Positions 44,655 through 53,274 of a stretch of 64,000 nucleotides of DNA are shown here, one piece after another. Position 1 is the stretch's first letter; the number at the start of each line of letters is the position of its first letter. The translations under genes were made by a program, and so were the position numbers. This DNA is from Arthrobacter sp. GMC3 (lineage in GTDB: Bacteria; Actinomycetota; Actinomycetes; Actinomycetales; Micrococcaceae): positions 124,001 to 188,000 of the forward strand of contig NZ_PJIO01000006.1 in assembly GCF_002929305.1 (NCBI RefSeq), written 5' to 3'. The notes below the pieces were generated by a model that was given only the letters and a program-made list of their open reading frames with translations, ran no database searches and was not told where the DNA came from.

Positions 44655-46655
44655 TCATTTCAACGGCTGGCTGGAGGGAAACGGCACCGGAACCGAGTCG
44701 ACGGCGTTGGCATGTTCCTCCACCCAATCCACAATGCGGCGATTGAAGTCGATCCGGTGCGACGGTTGACCAACATCGGTAAAGAGGTGGGACCCTCCGG
44801 GATAGAGGACCAGTCGGCTCTCCACACCCAGTTCGCACAGGGCGTTATGCCACTGCGTTGCCTGGCCTACCGGACACCGCAGGTCATCGGCACCGTGGAG
44901 GATAAGCGTCGGCGTTGTCACGTGTTCAACCATGGAAAGCGGGGACATGGCCTCGTACCTGCGGGGATCCGTCCACATCGGACCACCGAGTTCACGCTCG
45001 CTGAGTAGCTGGCCGCTGTCCGAGGTTCCGGCAAGGCTCCGGAGATCACTGACAACCCCGCCGGCGACGGCAGCTGCGAATCGTTGGTCGCGGCTTGTCA
45101 GATAGCAGGTCATGTATCCGCCGTAGCTGTATCCAGTCACGGCTAGTCTGTTCGCGTCTGCTACTCCCTCAGCCACCAGTTGGTCCAGTGACTCAAGGAA
45201 ATCTGGGGCGTCCGCGTCGCCCCAGCGGCCCAAGGCTGCCTTGTAGAACTGCTCGCCGTATCCATCACTGCCCCGGACATTGAGCAACAGCACGGTCCAT
45301 CCGCGCGCAACCAGTTCCTGGTGATAGAGGTTCACGTCGTCAGCGGCACCGTTCCATGCGTTGTGGGGGCCGCCGTGGATGTCCAGCAAGAGGGGCTGTG
45401 GTCCTGAACGTTCCGGGTCACGAATCAGCCACCCCACCACGACGGTGCCATCTGAGGTCGTGAACGCCCGTTCCAATCGCGGGAACAGCTCCACATCCGC
45501 AAAATTAGATCCATGGTGAGTCCAAACACGTGTAGTCCCGTCGGCAAGATCCACGCTCACGATCTCGCCAAAGGAAGTAGGCGTCTTCAGTACGATGACC
45601 GCCGTGTCGCCTGCAACGGATAACTCCGAGACAACCAGGCCATCACCCCGGAGGACCGGGCGGGGCTCGCCACCATCAATGTCCACCTCGTAAAGGTGTG
45701 TGCAACCACGATCCCGCACGCAGAAAAGCAACCCTTTGCCGCTATCGCTCAGCTGCGGCGGTGCCCCGGGGTAGGCCGGAGCCCCTGCCATGACGTTTCG
45801 GTCCAGCGAACGAGTGAGATTCCTGGTGGGACTGCCATCCAGCGGGAGCCACTCCAAATGGGCGTGTCCAACCGGCCGGCTGGTCACCGCGAATAGGGCA
45901 TCCCCTTCCGCGCTCCACCCTACGGCGCTTACCACCTGGTCAGCGGCACCCACCAGAGTCGGCATAGCGTCTGGAACACCAATGGCGATGATATGTGCGG
46001 GGGCGGCCAAACTGGCATCGTTGTCGACTGCAGGGCCGGCAGCAAACGCCAGATGCCGGCCGTCCGGCGACCATTGCGGGTCTCGCACATGCCAGTCGCC
46101 ATGAGTGAGCTGAGAATATTTCCCGGTCTCCAATTCAAAGACATGAAGCTGGCGTCTCATCTCCCCCAGCAAGCCAAGCCCGTCAGACTGGTAGTCCCTG
46201 CCGTCTGCCACCACTGGCGCATCGGTGTGGTGCGCCACGGACGACGCTGCCCCGTCTTCCGTGTCCATGACACAGACCAGGGCAGCGAATGCGAGCTTGC
46301 TCCCGTCAGGACTCCACGTCGGCTTGCTAGCCCCCCATGGCAAGTTGCCGAGGCGTTCCACATTTTCATTCTCAAGGGTCATGATGCGGAGACTGACTTG
46401 ACCATCGGACTCGTGTAGAAATGAAAGATGTTCTCCATCAGGTGACCAAACTGGTGACGAATCGGCGTTGCCGAACGTAAGTTGCCGGGCGGAACGGCCC
46501 GTACTGTCAGCCAACCAGATGTTGCGTTCGGTGCTGTCAGCGACGGCATCGAGGCTCCGAAGCACATAGGCAACGCACTGACCGTCAGGTGAGAGGGCGG
46601 GCTGTTCGGGGACAGTGATGTCCAGCAAGTCCTCGATGCGGAGCCTGCGGGTCAT
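44655..46655 (-). CDS. S9-family serine peptidase (prolyl-oligopeptidase/acylaminoacyl-peptidase type)
   Basis: A 666-residue cytoplasmic peptidase. The N-terminal beta-propeller shows repeated WSPDG blades (SPVWSPDGEHLSFL, PTWSPDGSKLAFAA, PQWSPDGRHLAFAAG). The catalytic alpha/beta domain starts at about residue 415 (PLLLDIHGGPHNAWNGAADD), with nucleophile GYSYGG at 508-513 (Ser510), acid in HGADDLRCP (about 590) and base His623 in GGSHLF. It starts with ATGA overlap behind an oligopeptide ATPase gene. It likely degrades imported short peptides, removing dipeptides or acylated residues from the N-terminus. Confidence 0.94.
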   Translation of the reverse strand: MTRRLRIEDLLDITVPEQPALSPDGQCVAYVLRSLDAVADSTERNIWLADSTGRSARQLTFGNADSSPVWSPDGEHLSFLHESDGQVSLRIMTLENENVERLGNLPWGASKPTWSPDGSKLAFAALVCVMDTEDGAASSVAHHTDAPVVADGRDYQSDGLGLLGEMRRQLHVFELETGKYSQLTHGDWHVRDPQWSPDGRHLAFAAGPAVDNDASLAAPAHIIAIGVPDAMPTLVGAADQVVSAVGWSAEGDALFAVTSRPVGHAHLEWLPLDGSPTRNLTRSLDRNVMAGAPAYPGAPPQLSDSGKGLLFCVRDRGCTHLYEVDIDGGEPRPVLRGDGLVVSELSVAGDTAVIVLKTPTSFGEIVSVDLADGTTRVWTHHGSNFADVELFPRLERAFTTSDGTVVVGWLIRDPERSGPQPLLLDIHGGPHNAWNGAADDVNLYHQELVARGWTVLLLNVRGSDGYGEQFYKAALGRWGDADAPDFLESLDQLVAEGVADANRLAVTGYSYGGYMTCYLTSRDQRFAAAVAGGVVSDLRSLAGTSDSGQLLSERELGGPMWTDPRRYEAMSPLSMVEHVTTPTLILHGADDLRCPVGQATQWHNALCELGVESRLVLYPGGSHLFTDVGQPSHRIDFNRRIVDWVEEHANAVDSVPVPFPSSQPLK

Positions 46656-47641
46656 AGGATTCCCGCCTTGCCAGAGGTCAGTAATTCACCGACAAAGTGA
46701 CATGCTGCGGCCTGACGGTTTCCATCGGACGCAGGGTCGACTTCTCTGCAAATGTCGCGTCCTGGTAGCACGAGCGGCCCTATCGGGCAGCGCAAATGGT
46801 ATCGGCATCCGCTGGGTAGGTGATGAGGGTCCGTTGGCTCAGCATCGTTGACGGCCTGCACGGCTGGGTCGGCGTTGACCGGAGTGAGACTAGGACTTCG
46901 GTGGCTGGGCACAGCCGCCAGCAAATCCTTGGTGTAGGGATGCTGCGGGTCGGAAAGGATCTGTTCAGCGGGCCCTTGTTCAACGATCCTGCCCAGATAC
47001 ATCACGGCGATGGCGTCGGCGACGTACCTGACCACCGCCAAGTTGTGCGAAATAAACAACATGGACAGGTTCAGTTCCCTTTGCAGGTCCCTCACCAGGT
47101 TCAAAACCGTCCCTTGGACAGATACGTCCAAGGCAGAAGTAATCTCATCGGCAATGATGACTTCCGGCTGTCCGGCTAAAGCCCTGGCCAAGGCGACACG
47201 TTGAAGCTGCCCCCCGGACATCTGTCCCGGGTAGCTGAAGGCCCGCTGCGGATCCAGGCCCACCAAGCCCAGCAACCGTTGCACCTCGGAGCGGCGGCCT
47301 GCAGCGCCTCCCCTGCCAGCACGCGGAATGCCTTCCGCTATCGATTCACCAATGCTCATGCGAGGGTTCAGTGAAGAGTGCGGGTCCTGGAAGACCATCT
47401 GCAGGGGGCGGCGCTCACCCCGTTTGGGCCGTAGCGGCTGACCGTTGAACAGGATTTGCCCGCCGGTCAACGGCGTAAGCCCTGCCGCAGCCCGTGCCAA
47501 CGTCGATTTTCCGGAGCCTGATTCACCCACGAGGCCAACCACTTGTCCCGTAGGTACAGTGAGGTCAACGCCGTCGACAGCAGTCATCCCGTGACGACCA
47601 CCGAATCGTACCGATACCTGCTCGAAGCGAAGTTCGCTCAT
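46652..47641 (-). CDS. Peptide-ABC ATPase, DppF/OppF type
   Basis: A 329-residue ATPase: Walker A GESGSGKS near residue 40, Q-loop MVFQDPHSSLNPRMS, signature MSGGQLQRV, Walker B EVIIADEITSALD (Ile-Thr instead of the usual Pro-x), and a C-terminal oligopeptide domain ending in a partial Cys cluster (GCRYHLRCPIGPLVLPGRDI). It overlaps the fused permease-ATPase gene and the S9 peptidase gene by four bases each. It should form the second nucleotide-binding site with the ATPase half of the fused neighbour. Confidence 0.93.
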   Translation of the reverse strand: MSELRFEQVSVRFGGRHGMTAVDGVDLTVPTGQVVGLVGESGSGKSTLARAAAGLTPLTGGQILFNGQPLRPKRGERRPLQMVFQDPHSSLNPRMSIGESIAEGIPRAGRGGAAGRRSEVQRLLGLVGLDPQRAFSYPGQMSGGQLQRVALARALAGQPEVIIADEITSALDVSVQGTVLNLVRDLQRELNLSMLFISHNLAVVRYVADAIAVMYLGRIVEQGPAEQILSDPQHPYTKDLLAAVPSHRSPSLTPVNADPAVQAVNDAEPTDPHHLPSGCRYHLRCPIGPLVLPGRDICREVDPASDGNRQAAACHFVGELLTSGKAGIL

Positions 47642-49626
47642 GATGCCTCTCCTTGCAGTGCCACAGCATGTAGTTTGAGTTCGACCGAAACCCGTTCACG
47701 GCCAGTTCCACGGGAAGGGTGCCAACAAGCCACTCGATGCCCGTCCTCCCGTTCAACGAGTTGTGGATCCTCGCGGGTGCATTGGTCATCCGCCTTCGGG
47801 CAGCGGGACGCGAAAGCGCAGCCCACCGGGACTTGAGACGGGTCAGCAGGGCGTCCGGGAACTACTGCCAGAGGACGATCCCGATCTGTTTCCATATCCG
47901 GGACCGCTGCCAGCAGGGCCTGTGTATAGGGGTGCATTCCCCTTCCAGCCAGGTCTGACGCCGGTAGGTCTTCAACGATGCGGCCGGCGTACATGACCAG
48001 GACACGTTCGCACACCTGGGCAACCAGTGTGAGGTCATGGCTGATCAGGAGGATCGCGACGTGGTTCTCCTCCTTGATCGACGAGAGTAGCCGCAGCACT
48101 TGTTGCTGGACGGTCACGTCCAATGCTGTAGTAGGCTCGTCGGCCACAATGAGGTCTGGGTTTCCCATGATCCCCATCCCAATCATGGCCCGTTGTCGCA
48201 TACCACCGGAGAATTCATGGGGGTATTGTCTGAGGCGGCGTTCCGCGGCCGGTATTCTGACTGCCCGCAGCCGGTCCGCTGCGCGCGCCAGCGCTTGTCG
48301 ACGATTCATGCCCAGGTGCCGCTGTGCCACTTCGGCCAGTTGCACGCCAATCCGCATGGTGGGATTGAACGATTTCATGGGGTCCTGGAACACCATGGCA
48401 AAGGATGTCCCCAGCAGTTGACGGCGGGCCCGAGAAGGGCTGGACAGTTGGTCCTGTCCTAGGAATTCAAGGCGTGAAGCACTGACGTTACCTGGATGCT
48501 CCACCAATTGCGCCAGCGCCAGGGCGGTCTGAGTCTTTCCTGAACCCGACTCGCCCACCACACCTACTGCCTCGCCCCGAGCCAGGCTGAAGCTAACGCC
48601 ACGAACGGGAGTGATCGGTCCGGCGGGACCTGGGAAGCTGACGAAAAGATCCCGAACAGTCAGCACGGCCTTACTGTCCGCGCCGTCCGTGGAAGGTTCT
48701 GCGGCGGTGTAAGGCTTGGCGGTGCTCGCCTGCGGCACGCGCTGGGGCGCTGCACCCCTGCCAGATACTGGCATTGGTGTCCCAAGGGTCTCGGCTACGG
48801 CCTCACCGACAAGGTTGAATGCCAGCCCTGCAATGACCACTGCAAGCCCAGGAGCCAGCGCCGCAAGCGGGTTCACGTAAATATCATTCAGACCCTCGTT
48901 AAGGAGCCGTCCCCAGTCGTAAGCCGGGGGTTGAACGCCCAGGCCCAGGAATGACAGCCCGGCGAAGGCCAACAGCGATCCGCCCGCCCCGATCGTCGCT
49001 GTGACCACCAGTGGTTCGGCGATATTGGGGAGGATGTGGCGAAGCAGCCTCTGTACCTTGCCCACGCCGGCCAGCTTCGCTGCCGCAATGTAGTCCCGCT
49101 CTGACTGTGTGGCCACCAGATTCTGGGTTAACCGGGCAAACGATGGCGCTGTCGCCAAGCCAATGGCCAGAACGGCCCCTGTCTGGCCTACTCCGAAGAT
49201 CACTGCGAAGAACATGGCCAGGAGCAGACCTGGGAAGGCTACCGCGATGTTGACGAAAGCCGTGACCAGCCTGCCGATCCTCCGGCTCAGGAGCGAGGGG
49301 ACCACGCCGAGTACCAGTCCAGCTGTAACGCCGATTCCCGTTGCGGCCAGCGCGAGCTTGACTGAAAGCCCTGTCGCGACCAGAAGTCGGAAGAACAGGT
49401 CGCGTCCCAGGCTGTCAGTGCCGATGAGGTGTTCTGGCGATGGTCCTTGGAGGATGGCCCTGGTGTTGATTTCCTCTGCTTGACCGGTCCATAGGATCGG
49501 TGCAATGACGGCCATGGCGAGAACTAGGAAGAGCATGGCAGCCGACACAGCGCCAGCGGGCGTCTTCAGGGCCGCCAACCATCGGGCCGCCATTCCTGAT
49601 GCGGCTCCTGTCTTTGAAGTGCGCAT
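47638..49626 (-). CDS. Fused peptide-ABC permease and ATPase (DppC-DppD in one chain)
   Basis: A 662-residue fusion. Residues 1-283 are a DppC-type permease (LIGTDSLGRDLFFRLLVATG at 68-87; EAA loop AAKLAGVGKVQRLLRHILPN; end NLVGEAVAETLG). A Pro/Ala/Ser-rich linker spans about 284-319. Residues 320-662 are a DppD-type ATPase: Walker A GESGSGKT at 358-365, signature FSGGMRQRA, Walker [13 protein letters not shown], Cys cluster CAFASRCPKADDQC. Permease-ATPase fusion is unusual among Dpp/Opp importers, where it fixes one ATPase to one permease. Both junctions are four-base overlaps or close spacing in one operon. No binding-protein gene is in this operon; the one at 53275 may serve it. Confidence 0.93.
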   Translation of the reverse strand: MRTSKTGAASGMAARWLAALKTPAGAVSAAMLFLVLAMAVIAPILWTGQAEEINTRAILQGPSPEHLIGTDSLGRDLFFRLLVATGLSVKLALAATGIGVTAGLVLGVVPSLLSRRIGRLVTAFVNIAVAFPGLLLAMFFAVIFGVGQTGAVLAIGLATAPSFARLTQNLVATQSERDYIAAAKLAGVGKVQRLLRHILPNIAEPLVVTATIGAGGSLLAFAGLSFLGLGVQPPAYDWGRLLNEGLNDIYVNPLAALAPGLAVVIAGLAFNLVGEAVAETLGTPMPVSGRGAAPQRVPQASTAKPYTAAEPSTDGADSKAVLTVRDLFVSFPGPAGPITPVRGVSFSLARGEAVGVVGESGSGKTQTALALAQLVEHPGNVSASRLEFLGQDQLSSPSRARRQLLGTSFAMVFQDPMKSFNPTMRIGVQLAEVAQRHLGMNRRQALARAADRLRAVRIPAAERRLRQYPHEFSGGMRQRAMIGMGIMGNPDLIVADEPTTALDVTVQQQVLRLLSSIKEENHVAILLISHDLTLVAQVCERVLVMYAGRIVEDLPASDLAGRGMHPYTQALLAAVPDMETDRDRPLAVVPGRPADPSQVPVGCAFASRCPKADDQCTREDPQLVEREDGHRVACWHPSRGTGRERVSVELKLHAVALQGEAS

Positions 49627-49629
49627 AAT

Positions 49630-50613
49630 TCAGCTCTCTTTGATTGTTGAACGTGGATCGAGCATGCCCAGTGCAATGTCCACCAAAAGGTTCACTAGCA
49701 GCACGCCGATCCCATATACCAGCACCACACCTTGAACCACGGGGTAGTCCTTGGCAAGAATGGAGGCGACGATGGTGCTACCCAAGCCAGGCCACGCAAA
49801 GACGTTTTCCACGAGGACCGTGCCTGCCACCATGGCGCTCAGCATCAGGCCTCCGATTGTCAAAGTGGCAGTCAGCGCGTTCGGCAACGCGTGACGGAAA
49901 TAGATCATCCAGTTCGGCAGCCGCTTGGCTCGGGCAGTCCGGATGTAGTCAGTGCCGAGCACCGATAGCATTTCCACCCTCACGATCCGGGACAGCATGG
50001 CGGCTGAGCCGAGGGCCATGGATACCACGGGAAGAACGTAGGAGTTCGCATCGGAGCGACCAGCGACGGGGAACCAGCCCAGCTGGATGGCGAAGAGGTA
50101 TACCAACCCGACAGCGAGCAGGAACTCAGGTATGGCTGCCACGACAATAGAGGTGGAAGTGAAAGCCAATTCGGTTGGACGGCGACGGCCACCCCGGGTC
50201 AGGACTCCCATCAATGCGCCGACCGGCACGGCGATCAGAACAGCAAGCAGGAACGCGAGGCCGGCCATTTCAAAGGTGGCAGGAAAACGGTCACCGATCA
50301 CCTGCGCCACCGGCAAGTCCGACGTCATTGACGTTCCGAGGTTCCCGCTGAACAAGCCTTGAAGATAGTGGGCGTATTGCAGCCACAGCGGGTCGTTGAG
50401 GCCCAGGGCATCGCGACGTGCCTCAACGAGGGCGCCAGGGGCTGAACTGCCCAGTGCCGCCCTGACCGGATCCCCGGGAATCAGGTGGATCATGAGGAAA
50501 GACGCAGTGACAAGCACCCAGAGGGAGACAACCAGGCGACCGATCCTTCGCGCCACAAAGCCCGTCCACGGGCTGACTGTTGCATCCGCGACAAAACGTG
50601 TTGCAATGCTCAA
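49630..50613 (-). CDS. Peptide-type ABC permease, DppB-like
   Basis: A 327-residue permease heading the operon that includes the permease-ATPase fusion, an ATPase, an S9 peptidase and an epimerase. Features: ARRIGRLVVSLWVLVTASFL, the loop IPGDPVRAALGSSAPGALVE, LNDPLWLQYAHYLQGLFSGN and GTSMTSDLPV, and the EAA loop RTARAKRLPNWMIYFRHALP. A 30-residue leader before the first helix is slightly long. It diverges from the class-C-type hydrolase at 50865 over a 251-base gap that should hold both promoters. Confidence 0.93.
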   Translation of the reverse strand: MSIATRFVADATVSPWTGFVARRIGRLVVSLWVLVTASFLMIHLIPGDPVRAALGSSAPGALVEARRDALGLNDPLWLQYAHYLQGLFSGNLGTSMTSDLPVAQVIGDRFPATFEMAGLAFLLAVLIAVPVGALMGVLTRGGRRRPTELAFTSTSIVVAAIPEFLLAVGLVYLFAIQLGWFPVAGRSDANSYVLPVVSMALGSAAMLSRIVRVEMLSVLGTDYIRTARAKRLPNWMIYFRHALPNALTATLTIGGLMLSAMVAGTVLVENVFAWPGLGSTIVASILAKDYPVVQGVVLVYGIGVLLVNLLVDIALGMLDPRSTIKES

Positions 50614-50852
50614 ATTCTTACTCCTGCTTCTTGAGAGATCTCACTGGACCTCCACGAGACCGGCATCATCCATTATCAGATGCACCCGTGCGATCACGCT
50701 TTGTTCTTTACCATCACTTGTGGGCTCGAATATGGTCGAATCGAACAACGCCTGCTGTAGTGACTGATGGCGAGAGAAGCCTTTGTCGTATCGGACTACG
50801 ATCACCGGCCAATGTCATCCTGAAAGACAAAATCACCCCATTGCGAGGGCCG

Positions 50853-50858
50853 TAGCAT
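50853..50858 (+). promoter_or_regulatory. Candidate -10 box of a leaderless hydrolase transcript
   Basis: TAGCAT fits TANNNT and ends six bases before the ATG at 50865, the leaderless geometry also seen for kynA. No ribosome site lies upstream. No clear -35 box. Confidence 0.35.
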
Positions 50859-50864
50859 TAGCGC

Positions 50865-52253
50865 ATGATGAACTTAAACGAACTCCGCACGTGGCTGGAA
50901 GGCCGTCTCCCGTCGCTGTTGGCTGAACACAAGGTTCCCGGCGCCGCCATAGCAGTTTCCGTCAGGGGCGAAGTGATTGACGCCGCGGCCGGCGTACTCA
51001 GCAAGAGCACCGGTGTTGAGGCGACCGTCGACTCACTATTCCAAGTCGGGTCGATTACCAAACTCTGGACTGCCACGTTGATCATGCAGTTGGTGGACGA
51101 GGGCAAGCTGGATCTGGACGTTCCGGTGCGGCTTTATCTACCCGAATTCCGTCTAGAAGACGACTCGGCTGCGGCCATTATCACCTCCCGTCAACTCCTG
51201 AGCCACACTGCTGGGTTCGAGGGAGACATTTTCACAGACACCGGACAGGGCGATGACGCCATCGCCAAGCTGGTGAAACTGCTAGCTGATGTTCCGCAAC
51301 TGTTCGCACCCGGCGAGATGTTCTCCTACAACAACGCAGGCTACGTAGTGCTGGGCAGATTGGTGGAAGTGCTGCGCGGCAAATCCTATGATGAATGCCT
51401 GCGGGAGTACTTGTTCACACCGCTTCAACTGACCCACGCGGCCAATGGGCCCTACGAGGCGATTCTCTTCCGTACAGCGGTCGGACACATTGTGAACGAA
51501 GACGATGGCGAGCCGGAGCCCAGCCCCATCTGGGCACTTAGCCGGTCGACGGCCCCTGTGGGCTCCATGCTCAACATGCGCCCCCGCGACCTCCTGAAGT
51601 TCGCTCAGATGCACATCGATTCGGGTAGGGGGCCTGCTGGACAACAGATACTTAGCACTGGTTCGGCCGCGGCCATGCTGGAACCGCAGGTGAAGCTTCC
51701 AGAGTTGGGTTGGATGGGCGACGCCTGGGGCCTCGGCTTCTCGCTCTTCGAGTACGACGGCGGCCCGGTTGTCGGTCATGATGGCGGCACTATCGGTCAG
51801 ACCGCTTTTCTGCGGATTTGTCCGGAGCAGGATGTTTCGATTGCACTCTTCTGCAACGGAGGCGAGCCCCTTCCGGTATTTACCGAAATCGCCGCACGTG
51901 TGCTCGGTGAATTTGCCGGCCTCAAGCTGCCGGAGCTGCCCACGCCGGCCGAATCCCCAGCGCCCGTCGATGCTTCACGGTACTTAGGCGAGTACTCCTC
52001 CCGCGTTGGCACCGCGGTGGTGAGTCAAGACACAGAGGGGCGAATTTGGTTGGAGAAGACGCCCAAGGGAGCCTACGCGGAGGTCGGCGACAGGCCCGAG
52101 AGGATTGAGTTGGTGGCCACGGAGGGAGACGCACTGTTGCCGGCCCAAAAGCAATTCGGCATGCATATGCCCCATGTATTCGTTGGTGACGATGGCCATG
52201 GCCACGCACTGTTCCTCCACACGGGCCGGGCCGATCGCCGGGTCGACGCATGA
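50865..52253 (+). CDS. Serine hydrolase, beta-lactamase class C/D-aminopeptidase fold
   Basis: A 462-residue hydrolase without signal peptide. SxxK is SITK at residues 63-66, YxN is YNN in EMFSYNNAGYVVLGRLVEVL, and the third motif is HDGGTIGQ. A beta-rich C-terminal domain from about residue 375 (ASRYLGEYSSRVGTAVVSQD) resembles the extra domains of D-aminopeptidases and related esterases. Its stop overlaps the start of the class-A-type gene (ATGA), so the two are made together. Context suggests release of D-residues from peptides rather than beta-lactam cleavage. Confidence 0.9.
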   Translation: MMNLNELRTWLEGRLPSLLAEHKVPGAAIAVSVRGEVIDAAAGVLSKSTGVEATVDSLFQVGSITKLWTATLIMQLVDEGKLDLDVPVRLYLPEFRLEDDSAAAIITSRQLLSHTAGFEGDIFTDTGQGDDAIAKLVKLLADVPQLFAPGEMFSYNNAGYVVLGRLVEVLRGKSYDECLREYLFTPLQLTHAANGPYEAILFRTAVGHIVNEDDGEPEPSPIWALSRSTAPVGSMLNMRPRDLLKFAQMHIDSGRGPAGQQILSTGSAAAMLEPQVKLPELGWMGDAWGLGFSLFEYDGGPVVGHDGGTIGQTAFLRICPEQDVSIALFCNGGEPLPVFTEIAARVLGEFAGLKLPELPTPAESPAPVDASRYLGEYSSRVGTAVVSQDTEGRIWLEKTPKGAYAEVGDRPERIELVATEGDALLPAQKQFGMHMPHVFVGDDGHGHALFLHTGRADRRVDA

Positions 52254-53149
52254 GTCTAGGATCTGACCAGCTTGCCGACATTTTCACCGCGGCAGGAGCC
52301 ACCGGCTTCGTACATGCCCGCGAGATCGGAGTGCCCGATGGTCCCACGGTTTCACTGAACCCTGACGAGCCGGTGGTCCTGGCCTCCGTCTTCAAGGTAC
52401 CGTTCGCCGTTGCCTATTCGCGCGAGGTCTCTGCAGGCCGTTTGGAACAGACGGGTCGAACCACTGTAACCCCCCGGTACCGGGTGGGGGGTTTGGGAAC
52501 TGCCGGTTGCGACGACGACGTCGAAATGAGCTGGCGGGATCTTGCAAAGTTCATGATGACCATGAGCGACAACGCCGCCACCGACGTCGTCTTCCACCGG
52601 ATAGGGCAGGCCGCCGTCGACGCCGTCTTGGATGATCTGAAGCTCAAGCACACCACGATCATCGGCTGCGGTGAGGACATGGACATTCAGATGATGGCCG
52701 ACCTCGGCCTTGACCAGGGCGCTGCGACGCCCGACATCGAAGCCCTGTTGGGAGCGGCAACCCCCGAACAGATTTGGTCGCTGGGGATCCTAGATCCAGC
52801 AAGGACGCCCTCTTCCACGCCACGGGACATCGTCACCTTGCTCGACGCCATCTGGACCAACGCTGCTGGCTCCGTTGAGACGTGCGAGCGTGTGCGCTCC
52901 ATGATGGCCCAGCAAATCTGGCGGCATCGGATGGCGACCGGTTTCGATGGCAACGTTTTGGTGGCAGGCAAGACCGGAACTCTTCCGGCCATCCGCAACG
53001 AGGTAGGCGTGGTGACGTACCCCGATGGCCGCCACTACGCCGTCGCGGTCTTTACGAAGGCGGCGACGCTCGCCGATCCGCAGCCGGCAATCGATGCCTC
53101 GATCGGCAAAGCGGCCCGCTTGGCCGTTGACCTGCTTCGGGGCGACTAG
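52250..53149 (+). CDS. Class A beta-lactamase-like serine hydrolase, cytoplasmic
   Basis: A 299-residue protein with class A motifs: SVFK at 46-49, SDN at 106-108 and KTGT at 241-244. A Glu (142) lies 36 residues after the SDN Ser, the spacing of Glu166 in true lactamases, but the ExxLN context is absent (EDMDI). There is no export signal, unlike lactamases, so the substrate is probably an intracellular peptide or amide. It is translationally coupled to the class-C-type hydrolase and followed by a binding-protein gene. Two different penicillin-binding folds in one operon inside a D-peptide locus is notable. Confidence 0.9.
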   Translation: MSLGSDQLADIFTAAGATGFVHAREIGVPDGPTVSLNPDEPVVLASVFKVPFAVAYSREVSAGRLEQTGRTTVTPRYRVGGLGTAGCDDDVEMSWRDLAKFMMTMSDNAATDVVFHRIGQAAVDAVLDDLKLKHTTIIGCGEDMDIQMMADLGLDQGAATPDIEALLGAATPEQIWSLGILDPARTPSSTPRDIVTLLDAIWTNAAGSVETCERVRSMMAQQIWRHRMATGFDGNVLVAGKTGTLPAIRNEVGVVTYPDGRHYAVAVFTKAATLADPQPAIDASIGKAARLAVDLLRGD

Positions 53150-53159
53150 CTAAGGCCGG

Positions 53160-53191
53160 GAGTGCCAGGGATCCGATCCCTACGGGCACTC
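53160..53191. terminator. Hairpin after the hydrolase pair
   Basis: Outer arms GAGTGCC/GGCACTC with inner arms AGGGATC/GATCCCT form a compact stem 11 bases after the class-A-like stop. No T-run. It could terminate or attenuate before the binding-protein gene. Confidence 0.5.
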
Positions 53192-53274
53192 ATAGTCTTG
53201 TCCACCAAACCTTGATCCTCGCAATTGTCGGTTTAGCCAATGGAGTGGATCACATATGCCGGAAGAATGTCACC

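Noticed and set aside
50560..50580. Inverted repeat AGCCCGT/ACGGGCT near a promoter
   Set aside because: It lies inside the coding start of the DppB-like permease and is within the range expected for GC-rich coding sequence.
28825..53149. Beta-lactam resistance island
   Set aside because: Four penicillin-binding-fold hydrolases are present, but none has an export signal and three lack the KTG motif; the neighbours point to peptide catabolism.
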